Positions 1-12,500 of a stretch of 64,000 nt of DNA are shown one piece after another. A model generated the notes under the pieces. That model was not told the DNA's origin. It searched no databases and saw only the letters and a program-made list of their open reading frames with translations. Made by a program: the position numbers and the translations under genes. Positions within the stretch are counted from its first letter, which is position 1, and every line of letters starts with the position of its first letter. This DNA is from Lineus longissimus (taxonomy: Eukaryota > Nemertea > Pilidiophora > Heteronemertea > Lineidae), in contig NC_088310.1 of the NCBI RefSeq assembly GCF_910592395.1, positions 22,771,491-22,835,490 on the forward strand, read 5' to 3'.

Positions 1-664
1 TTCATGTATTGATTGCGATTCACATTTCGCTGATCAAAGACCTGGTGGGAAAGATACCATCGGCATACACCGGACAGTCATGCAAAATCACTCAATTCGA
101 CGCCAACCAACAGATTGTCACTGATTCAACCAATGTATTTGACCTGACACTTGTTCAACAGCAGAGGAATTCAGTTATACATGAATAAAAATGTGATTTT
201 ATCGGATTAAGCGTACCTTCTTTGAAATGCACGGCAAGACTTCGTGAGGAAATTGGATTTACATAGCAAGTGTTGGAAATGAGTTATTTTACTGACGTTG
301 AGATTTCTATCGATGGCTGATGATTATGCCGTTTACCATGTGCACTTTTAACTGGTCTTTTTCTAATTTGATGAAAAACAAATAAATGTCGCCTTGTAGT
401 AGGCTAATGCAAAGAGGATTTTAGGTTAGCTTCAGCATAATTGACTGCTTTTCACTAAAAGGAGTATCTAGATCTAAAGTATAGTTACATACATGTATTG
501 AGGTTGATACAGGGACAAATCAGAAACTCTTCACATATTAAAAAGTTTAACGTTTTGGGTTACCTCAGTCAGTGCTACAATCTGAGCGTTTCGGACAACC
601 CAGTGTGATACACCTGGTGTAAGGTGTAAGGTGCGTATGGCAAGAAGACCTGCCTAGAGCATCC

Positions 665-737
665 TGCCAACAGTGGGGATCAAACCACGGACCTAATAAC
701 TGCTAGTCAGAGAATCAAGCCACTACACCACAGCAGC
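665..737 (-). mobile_element. tRNA-derived SINE head
   Basis: Read on the minus strand, this 73-nt segment has tRNA-gene architecture. A box A-like motif TGGTGTAGTGG (complement of 720-730) begins at tRNA position 8, and a box B-like motif GGTTTGATCCC (complement of 676-686) begins at position 52, the normal internal RNA polymerase III promoter spacing. The acceptor stem is degraded: GCTGCTG faces TGTTGGC with several wobble pairs and a mismatch, and the box B departs from the GGTTCGANTCC consensus. A decayed tRNA-derived SINE is therefore more likely than a working tRNA gene. The body would run toward lower coordinates, perhaps to about 540, and includes a short GTGTAAG duplication near 617-634. 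No A-rich tail or target-site duplication could be fixed. A tRNA pseudogene is the alternative. Confidence 0.6.
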
Positions 738-1223
738 TCAGGCAGCCTTTCAATAAAGTTGAAAGATTCTCAGACAACCCATGCCGAAGCATTCTGATGC
801 TAGAGCTAGTTAATAGTTGATTATGCACATCGGTCTGGTTTGATGAGATAAAAATAGTCTCCCTTTAATCTGGCGATTCGTACCCGCATCCTCCTCACCA
901 CACCCACTTGCTGTATCACCACTGTCTTAGTTCCACTCATTCTAGTAAAGCAGCAGCACCAGTCCCTATCCCTGTTCTTCAAGTACCATCCCGTTGATGA
1001 CTTATCCAGCCAAAGAAAATGACGATGACTTGCTGTAGACTTCACACACCAACTTCAATAAGTTAGGCCAGATACAAGATTTTCATCTTAAAGCATTCAG
1101 TTCCTGACTTTGCCATGTGGTGGCAGCCCTGGTTTTTCACTGCAACCACTTGTTCTGCGATAGATACGCTTTTCAATGGTGTTGGCTCTTTCTAGGATGG
1201 ATACAGGCCGTTACTGGGGCGGC

Positions 1224-1543
1224 GTCATCGATAGCCTTAACAGGATTTTGGACTTGATTCAGATCTTGGATTGAATTTCTTGGAGAGTTTTGGATATCTG
1301 TGATGTTCATAGACTGAGTGGAAATAAGTTTGGGTGTGTTTTGGGAACTTTTTCAAAACTTCTCTCATGGACGTTACATTTAATTAACGATTCCTTAAGT
1401 TAAGTCATCGATAGCCTAAAAGGACTTTGGACTTTATACAACGTCTAGAGTGAATATCGTGGAGAGTTTCTGGATACTTTTGTACTATTCAGCGGAATTA
1501 GGTTTGGGTGAGTTTTTTGGTGAACTTTTTCAAAACTTATTTT
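1224..1543. repeat. Imperfect direct duplication, period about 180 bp
   Basis: Two related copies lie side by side, 1224-1364 and 1404-1543. Each begins with the same 13 bases, GTCATCGATAGCC (1224-1236 and 1404-1416). Each carries a diverged middle containing GTGGAGAG/TTGGAGAG and GTTTGGGTG, and ends with GAACTTTTTCAAAACTT (1345-1361 and 1522-1538). The offset drifts from 180 to 177 bp, so small indels have accumulated. No terminal inverted repeats or coding sense were seen. It could be a local tandem duplication or two adjacent copies of an unknown dispersed repeat. Confidence 0.7.
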
Positions 1544-2244
1544 CACAGAATTAATCAAAGTTTTCATTTGATATGTTTATATTTTCATCTTGATTGGATT
1601 TTACCATTAAATGACAGGTGAGATGTTTTATTTGTTTTCATATCTGCTGACACAACTTTTTCTGTTACACAAGGTGTGCGATGTTTATTGGACATATGTT
1701 ATTGGCAACTGCATATTTGAAATTGGCACATATTGAATGAATAATTTAAATTAAGTTAATTTTGAGTAAAATCTTTAAAACTCAGCTTGACTGATTGCAA
1801 TTGTCAGAATTTATCCAATAAGAAAAATGTATTTTGCAAAATGCTTTCTCACCTTGAAAGACTGAAAACCTGTCTCTGATAAAATACAGAAAATGCCAAA
1901 ATAACTAAAGGATTTGGCAAAACATGTGTTATTTTGCCTTTTTTATATTCCCAACTTGAGTGTAGCAGGTAAAAACGATTTTCAGGCTTGGGAAGTTTTC
2001 AATACAAATATCGCTGCGCTTTCATAGGCATGTTCTGCATGACCACACCCACAATATTAGTATGAAATTTGATACTTGGCAGATCGGTATTATGTTGCAG
2101 ATTTGTAATTTGAGGCAAATCATGTGTTTTGAAATGTTTATTGCAGGAAAAAACAGTAACTGCTAAATAGTGCACACGTTTTATTGAGTAGCTCAGGTTA
2201 CAAACTTGTGAAGTACTGTGTAACCTCCCCGAGCAGATACATGC

Positions 2245-2266
2245 ACCTCTTTATTAAGGACACCCT
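2245..2266. repeat. Dispersed repeat, copy 1
   Basis: This 22-base block matches the block at 6231-6252 at 21 of 22 positions (core ATTAAGGACACCCT in both). It is followed by further TAAGGACA-like pieces near 2273-2281 and 2352-2361, so the copy here is a diverged array without the clean right arm seen at 6269-6285. The match is too long and too close to be chance in a window this size, which suggests a dispersed family. Confidence 0.55.
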
Positions 2267-5200
2267 TGCTACCAAGGACACTGCATTTGGCCCCAAATCA
2301 GTTTTTTCCATTGCTTGTTATCTCCGAAATCAGGACAACTCCCAATTAAGGACAGTATTTAGGTGGACTTGATATAGGGGTTCTCTGGTTACTTCTTCAA
2401 CAACACAGATAAACACATATTTATTTTGTCATCAACTTTGACAAGTGCGTATAATTTTTAGAATTTACATTGTGTTCTCATATTTCCAATACCTGAACAA
2501 ACTTATGATATCATTATTGTACATATATCTTGCTGCATCATATTCAACTTTTTCCAATGGCGGTTGAAATCTAAGAGGTCTTTCAGTTTGAATAGTCTCT
2601 CAATTTCCCATTATTGATTAAAATCTCTGTGTGCATTGTCTGTAGAGTGGAATCTTGGTATCTGGAGAGTCGGAATCTCGACTCTTGGCCGAATGTCGGT
2701 GAGGATTCAGTGTACTATATAAACTTGGATAAATATCTAATTCCTGTATGGGTTTGAAATATATACAGACAGGAAATGAAAAGGATTTTATGTATCGGAT
2801 TAAAAAGAGGCATAGTGGGAGGCTAACGTTGGGGTGGCACTTTATTCTTGGTCACATGATTCTGTGAAGAGGAAGCTACCAAACCATTGTTAATGGGCCT
2901 GACTGTACATTTCACTTAATATGAAGTGTGAATTATAATAACTTTTGCACTCGTGTTGTTATACTTCATATAGACAAGATGATAAATGCACCTCAATCAG
3001 TCTGTTCAAATTACACAAAATTTCTATGTTCAGCATTCAGAGATCGGTCTTTGATGAACTTGTTTTGGAAGACGTACCAGAATATGAAAATGTATAAAAA
3101 TATCTATCATTTAGCCTAAAGAGTACAAATATATTTTTACTATCAAGAACTTCTGCAAGGATGTTCAATTGGCCAAAGGTCTGCGGGTGACCTGTCTTTG
3201 GGGTTACCAATTTTAAGCTGTTCATTTACCTTCTGCCTCACGGTGATTGCAAATCCACCATGGGGAGAAAAGGGTACATAACTATTTCTGACATGCCAGA
3301 AAAAAAAGCATGGTAATTAAATCTGTGCTCCTTCACAGTTGCATGATGTTGTTAATATACTCCTTATGTTTATTCGTTGCCATGTCGATGCAGCTATCCA
3401 AGGAAAGTCTCGTCAAAACAGTGTAGTAAGGCAGAAAATCTTTGATTGGCAGAATTATGTCTTGGGAAGTTTATTTCCATATTCTGAATCGTGTTTTATT
3501 TGACATGGAATCTGGAGAGGTTTTACGTGTTACAAAGTGTTTGATCTTCGTCGATTCAATCGCTTTCGAATGTCTTACGATATTTATGGGATCTTGACTG
3601 GTCAATGTTGCATGCATGATTGAAGATTTGAATGACGAGGCCTTGCTTTTCTAATTCTAAGGTGAATATTATTATCTCACTCTCTCAAATCGATGATGTT
3701 CTTTCATTTGGATTGGAAATATTTGTGATTTTTCAGACTAGACCGGAACTCCAATATCCACTGCATAACAAACTGAATGAAATGTTATTCAAATTGAGCA
3801 AGGGTCTGATGCGAATCTAGGTCAGTAGGTCAAGTATTTTTTTTTAATCAAAGATGAAGCTGCAGCAGCTTACATATTTGGACGATCAGAATCTGCGTTA
3901 CAGTACATGTAATTCAATTAAGGCCCTTGAAAATAGACCATATCATAAAGAACAAAAAACACACCTTTCTTTGTTTATTACCAAATGAAAGACATTTTTG
4001 TTACACCCAAATGGTGGCCGATTATTTTATGCTGCTGAAATTTTGTCTAGCAAAATTTGTTCCAAATAACAATGGACGAAAAATTTATCATCAAGTTGGG
4101 TAATGTCTTTCATATCCTTGTATATGCAGTCAGCTTAGATGGTAATCATGGAAATGTCACTCTCCAATAGAGAAATTTCACTTCCGTGCACATGTCCATT
4201 TCATCAGTTAATCGACACTGCAGGTTTATTGGGATTAGAATCGATCTCGGAGACAAAGTTGTGAGGCAGCTTTGTCGAAGGTGTTATAATGAGTTATTGG
4301 TTCATTTCTGGCCACCTATGGCCAAGATGTAAACATCTAGCTAGCGTTTTCAATGCCGAGGTCTTCGATATTGGAATTAAATTGGCCGGTACAAGTGCTG
4401 ATACAATATATTGATCTGGGTATGTGGCTTTGCTACCTGGGGAAAGTCTGGAAAGTCTGGCTTTCTTTTCAGAAGCAATAATGTTGCACTTTAGGCCATT
4501 TTCTGAAACAGACTGCACAATACTTCAGAGCAGTTGCATTGTGACTCACTACGTCACTAGACTTTTATTCAGCCTTTAGCTCAGCCTATTTTAATGCCAA
4601 CATGTGCATTTGGGGGAGCCACAATAAAACAATATTTTTGCATGTCTGAAGGGGCCACCTGTTCACATAATCACAGGTAATATCAGCTTCCTTGTGAAAG
4701 GAAAATACAGAAGATGGCAAATTTTCATGATCAATTTTACATTGGTTAGAAGGGCCTGAGACAAGCTTATTGAAAGGACACATCCTCGAAATCTTATAAT
4801 GTCTCAACCAGCCCTGTGGATTGGTTAAAGTCAGCGGAGTATCCTCAGGATAGATGTAGCTTATATTGATCCTTGTCTGATATTATTGAATATTTATCTA
4901 CTGTTTGCTTAGCTGCGCATTCAGTCTGTTAAATATGAATACCACATCAGTGCTCTGTGAAAGTGGGTTGCCACAATGATAAACCGTTGCAGTAACTTCA
5001 GATGTGGGAAAGGTAGAATTGTCTTTCAATGTCAAGTGCATTCTCAACTACATGTTACATATCATATTGGTGAGTGTAGTCAGCATTTTAGAAGCCTTCA
5101 TGTGCATGAATGCTTTATAGCATGCAGCCTTGTTAGCAATATTCTGTAAGATGAGGTGCAAGAATCAATGCCGATACTTTTATCCTGATCACTCATGACT

Positions 5201-6230
5201 GATTATCGCTATTGACAAACATCGCCTTGCAGATTGTCGCAGTAATATTGACCCTCTGCCGCTTTCATTCATGGCCGTTGTGATCGATACACACTACACT
5301 AGCGCTAAGTAACTTGCACCATCATCAGTGTTACACTCCTGTAGCTTCCTTTCAGTTCATTTGGTTTCACGAATTCCTTTCCACTGATGACTTCATTTGT
5401 TTTCAATTAAAGGCACAGTATATCCATTTAAACTTTATAATTTGAATTTGAATTTGAAATTTTCAACATACTGATTCAAACTTCTGCTGTGCTGTTTTGT
5501 TCATGGATTGATGGTTTACTGTTTTCTTCCCTCCCACACTGAGTGAACCATGTACATTACCTGCTATAGTTCAGGGGAACCTAGATAAATTATCTTTGAT
5601 ATGCCTACAAAATAATGCAAAATATTGTTGCAGCTGGCTTCTGTGAAGTTGTTGGTGTTCAGAGATTGATCTGGTCAAACAAACTCTGTTGACGGTTACC
5701 TTCGTTTTATAACAAGTAGTAGTAGCCAGTGCACTACTGGCTTTAACTACTGCACCAATGCAACCTGTTAAACGGAAACTATAGGCATGAGCCAGGTCAG
5801 ACTACATTGCACGAAGTCGCCAATGAGGAATATATCTTAAGACCTCCAATTTGGCCCGCTGGCTCCTGCCTAGAGCCTCCTTTTAAAGGTAAAACAGGGA
5901 GTTTCCTGATGGCCACCAATAGTGTATAAATACAGGTTTACAGAAACTGCCAACTTTCTTCATGTAGAATATTCATGATCAACAGCTTGTTTCACACCTT
6001 GGGAAGTGCCTCTTTGTTAGAGCGGATGCAGCTCTCAATCTCCTAATGGTAGGAGACAATAGATTGAGAAGTATTGCATGTAATCTTTGGTTACACCACC
6101 GCCAAGGAAATTGTCTCAGTGGGTATTGGAGAAGAAAAACAAATTCATACCATTTACAAATGAACAGTAATTATCTGTTCATTGATCATGACAAAATGTT
6201 GCAGTTGGTCAATTCAAGGTATGAAGTTGA

Positions 6231-6285
6231 ACCTCTCTATTAAGGACACCCTCGGGTCTAACAGATGCTGTCCTTGATAGGGAGG
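6231..6285. repeat. Dispersed repeat, copy 2, hairpin-forming
   Basis: The left arm at 6232-6248 (CCTCTCTATTAAGGACA) pairs with the right arm at 6269-6285 (TGTCCTTGATAGGGAGG) at 15 of 17 positions around a 20-base loop. Just outside, GTTGAACCTCT (6226-6236) faces AGAGGTCAAC (6298-6307), so a second, overlapping inverted relation exists. The left arm is nearly identical to 2245-2266. A third, much reduced relative may lie near 22758-22785. The element is non-coding; a foldback MITE or a satellite-like unit would explain it. Confidence 0.55.
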
Positions 6286-8980
6286 TGCCATGATTACAGA
6301 GGTCAACTTGTTTAGAAGCGAGCCATTTGGGACTTAAGATTTACTGCTGCTAATATATTGGGTGTCCTGCTAAGTCTACTAAGGAGGTTCTAAACTGTAA
6401 TTACTTGGGTTGTTACGTTTTTTTTAAAAGACATTCTTTACAACTTCCCAATAATGATTTTTGATGAAGGAAACACTTACTACGTGTTGGGAAGTTGTTT
6501 GAAATTTCCGACAGCAATTTTCCTTGATTTTTTCATGGCAATACTACATTATCATTATTTTACCTAGTTGGAAGCAATTACTGTCCAATTATTGGACTGG
6601 TTAGTCAACAATGTGAAATACACTGATTATGATGGCGTTTGTTATTGCGGGGCTGGCACTGTCATGGGTAAGTTCCTGTTAAAGGTCATGACAGTGCTGT
6701 ACCTTTGTCAATTTTAACTTGCTTTCTGCATTCCCAACATATTCCATGCATGTAGTCGCCTTTCTAGTGCAGCCTCTTCCAATCATTTGGACCAGGTCAA
6801 TGACTACTCCAAAAATCCCTGTTCATTTTGGCTGACACTACAGACAGATTGTTTATCCACACATATTGAGACTGGTGTTGATAGTCTTCAGCCTTGGGTC
6901 TTTTGACAGGGAAAATATTAGCTCAAAACTGTCTGGGCATGCTGTCTGGTTTTGAAAAAGTCCTCCATCATAGTCACATTATTTACCCCTTGTCTGGTGT
7001 GGCTAGATTGTCATCTATCAGCATATTCTTGAAAACTAAAGTGGAGTATAAGTTGTGATTCTTCTGTGTAGGAAGTCACTTGTAATCAAATTTGCCCAAA
7101 GTCAGTCAGAGGGTTTAAACGATTTTTAGAACTGTAGATTTCCCAGGCCTCTCAGGAGTATTAAATCACCAGGCACCTTGGCAAGAAAAAATAATTTTCC
7201 TTGCAGGATTGGATGGTGCCATTCGGTTCCTGTTCTTCATGAACCAGGGCCTCTTTGGGAGTCCTTTAGCTGCACCATATATTCCTGCTAGACACTCTGC
7301 AACCCAAATCTTTGTCCATTTGATTGTTAAGAGATACTTTTGAAAAATTTACATTTGTGTTACGTTGAACAACATTTTGTTGGACTCTTCAAACATGGTA
7401 AGTGTCTGGAGCATTTTTCACATCTGCCCTTTTTGGAATGGACACTCTCTCAACAAACGTTTCAAGTGTTGGAATGTTCTTTTTCAAAAATTAAAAAGGT
7501 TTAAAAGTGGGAAGTTCAGGGAATTTTTTGGCATTTACCATCACTTCAAGTCATGAAGTGAGACCAAGTGGAGCGGTGATTCCAAGTGGACATCAGCTTA
7601 CTTAATTCTAATTCATGACACCATATTATCTAGGAAAGTGATAACGATGTCGTGATCAGAATTTCTGAGTCAGTTAGTTACTGGTTGTGAAAGACTAAAG
7701 CATAGCTATGGTTTTAAAGTGTCACTGTTAATGAATCTAAACCCTTTTAGGCAACTTTCTCACAAATAAGTGGTGTTTGTAAAGCACATCATATTATGTT
7801 CCAGCCCTTCAAATCTTGAACAATTCAACCTAAAACTCTTGGTACTTTATCGTGATGAAATGCTGGATGTTTGGCCTCCTCGGGGCTTATCAATTTTGTT
7901 GATGAAGTAATTCTAAAATCATAAGTAGTCGCCACTTAATTGTCTTTGAAACACAAAGACAAAAGAGACATTCTCGGTGAGAAGAAAAACTTGTTTGGTA
8001 AGTCGGTTCTTGCTAATGGGGTTAGATTGTGAATGTTGAGACATCTTGTTGCTTTTCGATGAAAGAGTGAGAAACTGGTGATGCCTGTTGCCTTGCCTAC
8101 TAGAGATGGTGGAGCAGGTGTCATTTGGGAAAGTGTTAAAAATTTATGAAGATTTAGATTTGAGCCGATGGGTTGGCGTCTTGAGTAGAAAAACTAATTG
8201 CAGTTCATTGAGTTGGTATAAAGCCAGGGTTCTGCTAGGTTTCTGGATTGCTCAGTAGAAACAAGGAATTACAAAATGTCTTAGAAATGATTATGTATGG
8301 ATTACAATTGGTGTCGAATACCTCACCATCTCATTTTGGTAAAAAGTGCAGAACAACATATGCGTTGTCTCTAAATCAGCTTGTAAGATGTCCAAAATCC
8401 ATTTGAAAAATATAAACTGTGTTTATATCCTCACATTTTTTGTCTTAACTTTTAACTTGATTCAAATTTCAAACCTGCATCAACCTGGGTAATAATAACT
8501 GTGTCAAGCAAGCATTGGGCATTCTTGCACGTTTTTGAACATATAATTTTCAGACAGTTGCTTTAAAAAGCAAATATTGTGTGTAAATTAGGTTACATTT
8601 ATAAGGTCAAGTGAGATTTGATGGAGCCCTGGCAACATTTGAAGTATTCCCGGGATATTTTTTTCCGAATGTGTAAAGGCCTACCCCTTGCCTTTTCCAC
8701 TTGACTACAGCCTGCTGTCATTAAACAAACTTGTTCTAACTTCTTGAAACACCTTTCGTGATCACACTCTTGAAAATGCCAGTTTGAAGGGTCATTTTTC
8801 GTTGAACCTAGTTCCGTTCATAGCGAGTAAACTAATGCACTATTCATGGTTTTAGTGAAATGGTAAATAGCCGTTTGAATGTACTATAAGGACAGGCATG
8901 ATTGGTTTGCGGTTACTTTTCAAGGTTTTGGGAAAGGAAGGACAGATAGTTTTGTTTTTCATTTTGTGTCTTTCATGTAG

Positions 8981-9052
8981 TGTGATGATCGAGCAATACT
9001 GGGAAGGCCTCAAGCTGAAGCTGTCCCTATGGACACCTTATGGTCCTATTGT
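8981..9052 (+). CDS. Candidate small coding exon, in phase with the 9404 exon
   Basis: A 72-bp segment lies between an AG (8979-8980, after a T-rich run) and a GTATGT donor at 9053. In the frame carrying VMIEQYWEGLKLKLSLW followed by TPYGPI, it enters with the last base of a split codon and leaves with GT. The exon at 9404 begins with G, completing a Val codon and continuing into LVRQGKTVYATG, so the junction is phase-consistent. The segment is more GC-rich than its surroundings. Against it, a second frame is also open (CDDRAILGRPQAEAV...), the acceptor is only fair, no homology is recognised, and the phase match alone has a one-in-three chance. If real, it would be an N-terminal piece of the KIF26-like protein. 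Confidence 0.3.
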
Positions 9053-9403
9053 GTATGTGACTGATCCTTTTTGGCACTTAATGTAGAGCTTTGGTAGAAA
9101 TCGAGGGTGAACCATCTACTGATTCAGTTGATAGAACATATCACCATTTTCATTTCCTTTTACTTCTTGCCTTTTCATTACTTTTGGCCAAAATGTATCA
9201 AGTTTTGGCATGATGTGACATATAGTACGCTAAATTACAGGTTTATTATTTTGTAATCAGATTGTTCAATTAGTCATGCATTAATTTGATTATCAGATTG
9301 AACTCTTTGTTTCCTTTTATCTCCACAATGACTCTATTGTTTTTCATATCAATCCATCATCAAATATCATGTCATTCTCATCCTGTTTCTCTTCATCTTA
9401 CAG
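9053..9403 (+). other. Candidate short intron (351 bp)
   Basis: This is the intron implied if the 8981-9052 exon is real. It begins GTATGT and ends in a pyrimidine-rich TCTCTTCATCTTACAG. It is AT-rich and contains nothing else recognisable. If that exon is wrong, this is simply the 3' end of a longer upstream intron, and the acceptor at 9402-9403 still stands. Confidence 0.35.
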
Positions 9404-9512
9404 GTTGGTGCGACAAGGTAAAACCGTCTATGCCACAGGAACACAAGGCCAGGGACAACCTTACCTTGATCAGAATGTCCTCTCATGGGTAGATCCCAGG
9501 AAGTATAATCAG
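9404..9512 (+). CDS. Small internal exon, probably KIF26-like N-terminal region
   Basis: This 109-bp exon is bounded by a strong acceptor (pyrimidine-rich tract then TTACAG) and a good donor (CAG|GTATGA). Only one frame fits the downstream exon: one base completing a split codon, then 36 codons beginning LVRQGKTVYATGTQGQGQPY and ending SWVDPRKYNQ at a codon boundary. The exon at 44961 begins exactly in phase 0, so the two can be joined directly. The peptide is varied and well-behaved, unlike the low-complexity chance frames around it. I do not recognise it firmly. Human KIF26B has a YLD...YQISQLM segment upstream of its FFARAAQKLN block, and the YLD...YNQ order here is only loosely reminiscent of that. 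Assignment to the KIF26-like gene rests on strand, phase and order. A competing frame runs into a stop inside the exon (9489-9491). Confidence 0.55.
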
Positions 9513-12500
9513 GTATGAAACATTATCTTTTTTGGACCTATGGCACAAGGGCAAAAACTCAAGTAGGCCCAGTAACATTTATGTATCACTACTTTGCTAA
9601 AATGACAAAAAGGTTTTCATTCACACCCATTTTGAGGATGATGTTTCCATTTCCAAGTTGCAGTGTTCAGATTATTCATAATATCCAGTAAACCTACTGC
9701 AATTTAATAAAATGTGACTTGGCTGAATAAGCTCAACGTGTAAATGGTGTAAATGTTACCAGTGTTTTGTCACTGGAGTGATTTTTTCAGATGTGGCTGC
9801 AAAACTAAGGGTGTCAACTGATAACTTGTGTCTCTAACATGAGATGGACACTGCTACATAAACATAATACAACCATTCATATTCATGATCATTCCAATAG
9901 CTCTTGAAAGGATATGCTCGTTCATCCCACAAATCTCACCAATTTATCCGAGTCTATTTTCATAATAAACCTCTCCGTAGGCATAATCAACGGCCATTTA
10001 TTGGTATGTCATCCTATATCAACATGTATGTATCCTTTCACGGCGGACTTAGTATTCTGCTGATGCCCATTTCCTTGTCTGATGTCATTAACAAACAGAA
10101 GTCGGACAGACGTTTGGGTCATCAAGCCGGTCGGATGAATTCTAATTTGTTTTAGGAGCAACCTATTGGCGTACTTGATTTGGTTATCCCCTGATGATGT
10201 TTTTTGCAATGGCCGCTCTTTGGCTTCCAGTATGAGGATTGGCGTATGAGCTGTTAATTCCTGTGGTTTTGGGATCCATCAAAGAAACCGGACAAATCTG
10301 TTACCATTTGAAGGAAGACAGTGGATGTAGATTTCCAAAAAATCAAGAATGACTAAATTTTGGAGATTTCTTAATAAATGAATTTTCACTGGGTTGTAAC
10401 TTTTGATGATTTGAATGGAACCAAAGATGGATTAGCTGACAGGTAGATTATTAGGCTGGCAATTACACACTAGCCGTAGTGGTCATCCACCTTGCCACAT
10501 CATACCAATATGCCCGAGGACATCCCTGCACCTGCCTCATTCAATCAAGTCATGTCTTCTTCTTTAGGGTGGTTATCCTATAAATAAACCAGTTTTAAGC
10601 GAGCACTTTTATATGTGGAGATCTCGATCGTGTCCTGATCTTAAATTGCAAGCTGCCTTATCATTTTTGTGATATCCGTGTTCTGGTTATTAAAAAAATG
10701 GCTTCCACAGTCATGAGTGACTCGTTTTTGATAAAAAAAGACCTATGCTGCCTTGAATTAACTGCTGTTAGCATACAGATAACTTGTCCTTGATAATTTT
10801 TGGTTCACCGTAGGGGAGTCTATACCACACCGCAGTGTCGAGTTGGATATGAAAGTAGGAGATAGACAGCGTTGAAGATCAACCAGAAACAGGATAGCCT
10901 CCCATTTCGCACACATTTGACTTCTTGAAATCAACAACTTTCAAGACTAGGGTTCAAACTCGTCCGCCTGCAGTTTTGTTCAGCTTTAATCTTGATAAAG
11001 ACCACTTTCCCTTTAACGTCAGCACTCCTCCCAAGCAACCTGTTGCTTCCCCAGAGGGTGTTACTTTGTCTTGTGGACCATGTTGATTGTCAAAGCTTAG
11101 TAGTCGATCACTCCTTCGGGGCACACTGCGTAAACTTCTATACCAATGACAAGAGCAATTTTTCATCGCTATATGAACGGAGATTTGTTTGCTTGTCTTG
11201 TTTGGCATTTCTTTATTCCATTTCCTAATGTGGTCGGTTCTGATGTTCTTTTTCCTCTGTCCACCTGATGGATTTGGAATTGTTGTGATAAGCATAATAA
11301 ATGGGTTACAAGTTTATGTCTATGAAGTGCTAGTTCATGGCGCTGTAGTCCTGTTTTAGGACACATCTAACTCTCAATCCAAGGGATGTTGGTCCAAAAA
11401 TCATCCTTTGGTCACAGCGTTGTTCTCCTATAGTTGAACTAGGTATTCAAAAGCTGTGCAGCTTCCTGACACCCGTATTCGGTACCCATATAGCGACATT
11501 ATTGTTTGGCACTTTGAAATAGACCTTGTTGGTAAAAAGTGTCCAACATGTCTCATTCCAGAGCCATTGGTGGATTGAGGGGATGGCACAGCAAAAATGC
11601 TCCCCAGTTTTTTTTACAGAAATTCTTTGAAATTGACCACGAATATTGGGATGGTGACCATGACAAACAACTGGGCATTACATCTTTTTAACATGCCTAT
11701 AATCATCCCTCCATGTACTTGGAAACAATATTGGTGCGATAAAAACTGCTCGTCAAGGCTGTGTTATTGCCTCTTCCTAATTAAGCCGTTGTTGCTCTAA
11801 TGACTCCAGTTGCTCAGAGACACACGAGGATGTAACGTGAGATTTTAACTAATATAACCCTGGTCTTTTGTGCGTGATTTTGCCACAGGATAAATCGATA
11901 AAGTTATATAAAGGATGTTTATTGATCTGTTTTCATCGTATCGTGCGGGGTGTGTTCATTTGGATGGCCAAATGTTCAGGTGTTGTGGCTAACAGCATTG
12001 TTGGGTAAATGTGGCTTGTCGTTCGACCAAGATCCAGGGAGTGCCGCACTGGGTGCAGCCCCCCCCCTCCCTACCTCCCACTCCATTCCTTTTTTCATTA
12101 TGATACCTAAAATTTGATTATATTTAAACTTTCAATTGCAAATTATAAACAGTATTATCAGGTAGAATATCTATTTGACACCAAAAAAATGCCATTACCA
12201 AATTCATTTGCTCGGACCAGAGAAAACTATTGTTACAGTCAAGATGAAATTGGTACCAATAACTAAACCCATATTTAAAAACCAATATAAAGTCTTCATG
12301 CATCAGACACCCCCATGGAATATTCAATAAATAATGACAGGATATCTATTCGTTATTAGACGCAGTCAACCACACAATAAACTAGGTAATATCAACGTAT
12401 TCATATTCCTAACGATAATATTTTCCTAATAAGCGCTATCAATAATCAAGACAAGGAATGTAAGAGAAACCGGGTGTTCATTAGTTTCAATCATAAGACG

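Larger units (their letters stand above)
1..8980. other. Non-coding stretch upstream of the recognised exons
   Basis: No exon in this stretch can be supported by homology. It is AT-rich, and the open frames are short and look like chance. If the KIF26-like gene starts upstream of the window, this is intron; if it starts inside, the first exons are here but unrecognised. The recognisable contents are a tRNA-derived SINE head, an imperfect direct duplication and two copies of a dispersed repeat, each listed separately. Three splice-bounded open segments (4224-4280, 5002-5069, 6568-6667) were considered and not accepted as genes. Confidence 0.5.

Noticed and set aside
3-188. Open frame touching the left window edge (HVLIAIHISLIKDLVGK..., stop at 186-188, AATAAA overlapping at 184-189)
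   Set aside because: Sixty-one open codons at a window edge are expected by chance across six frames, and no domain is recognised. It could be the end of an upstream terminal exon, but nothing supports that.
2666-2685. Perfect 7-bp hairpin (AGAGTCG/CGACTCT, 6-base loop)
   Set aside because: Stems this short occur often by chance and nothing around it suggests a function.
4224-4280. Splice-bounded 57-bp segment (FIGIRIDLGDKVVRQLCR) with a phase that would fit the 8981 exon
   Set aside because: The donor is weak (AAG|GTGTTA), the segment is too short to judge and no homology is known.
5002-5069. Splice-bounded 68-bp segment (VGKVELSFNVKCILNYMLHI...) before GTGAGT
   Set aside because: Many GTGAGT sites with an open frame upstream are expected by chance, and the composition is not distinctive.
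6568-6667. 100-bp segment with a good acceptor and a GTAAGT donor (LEAITVQLLDWLVNN...VCYCGAGTVM)
   Set aside because: It is attractive, and CYCGAG briefly suggested the phospholipase A2 calcium loop, but the spacing and exon boundary do not fit that family. Its phase also does not join to the exons at 8981 or 9404 in the chosen frame.
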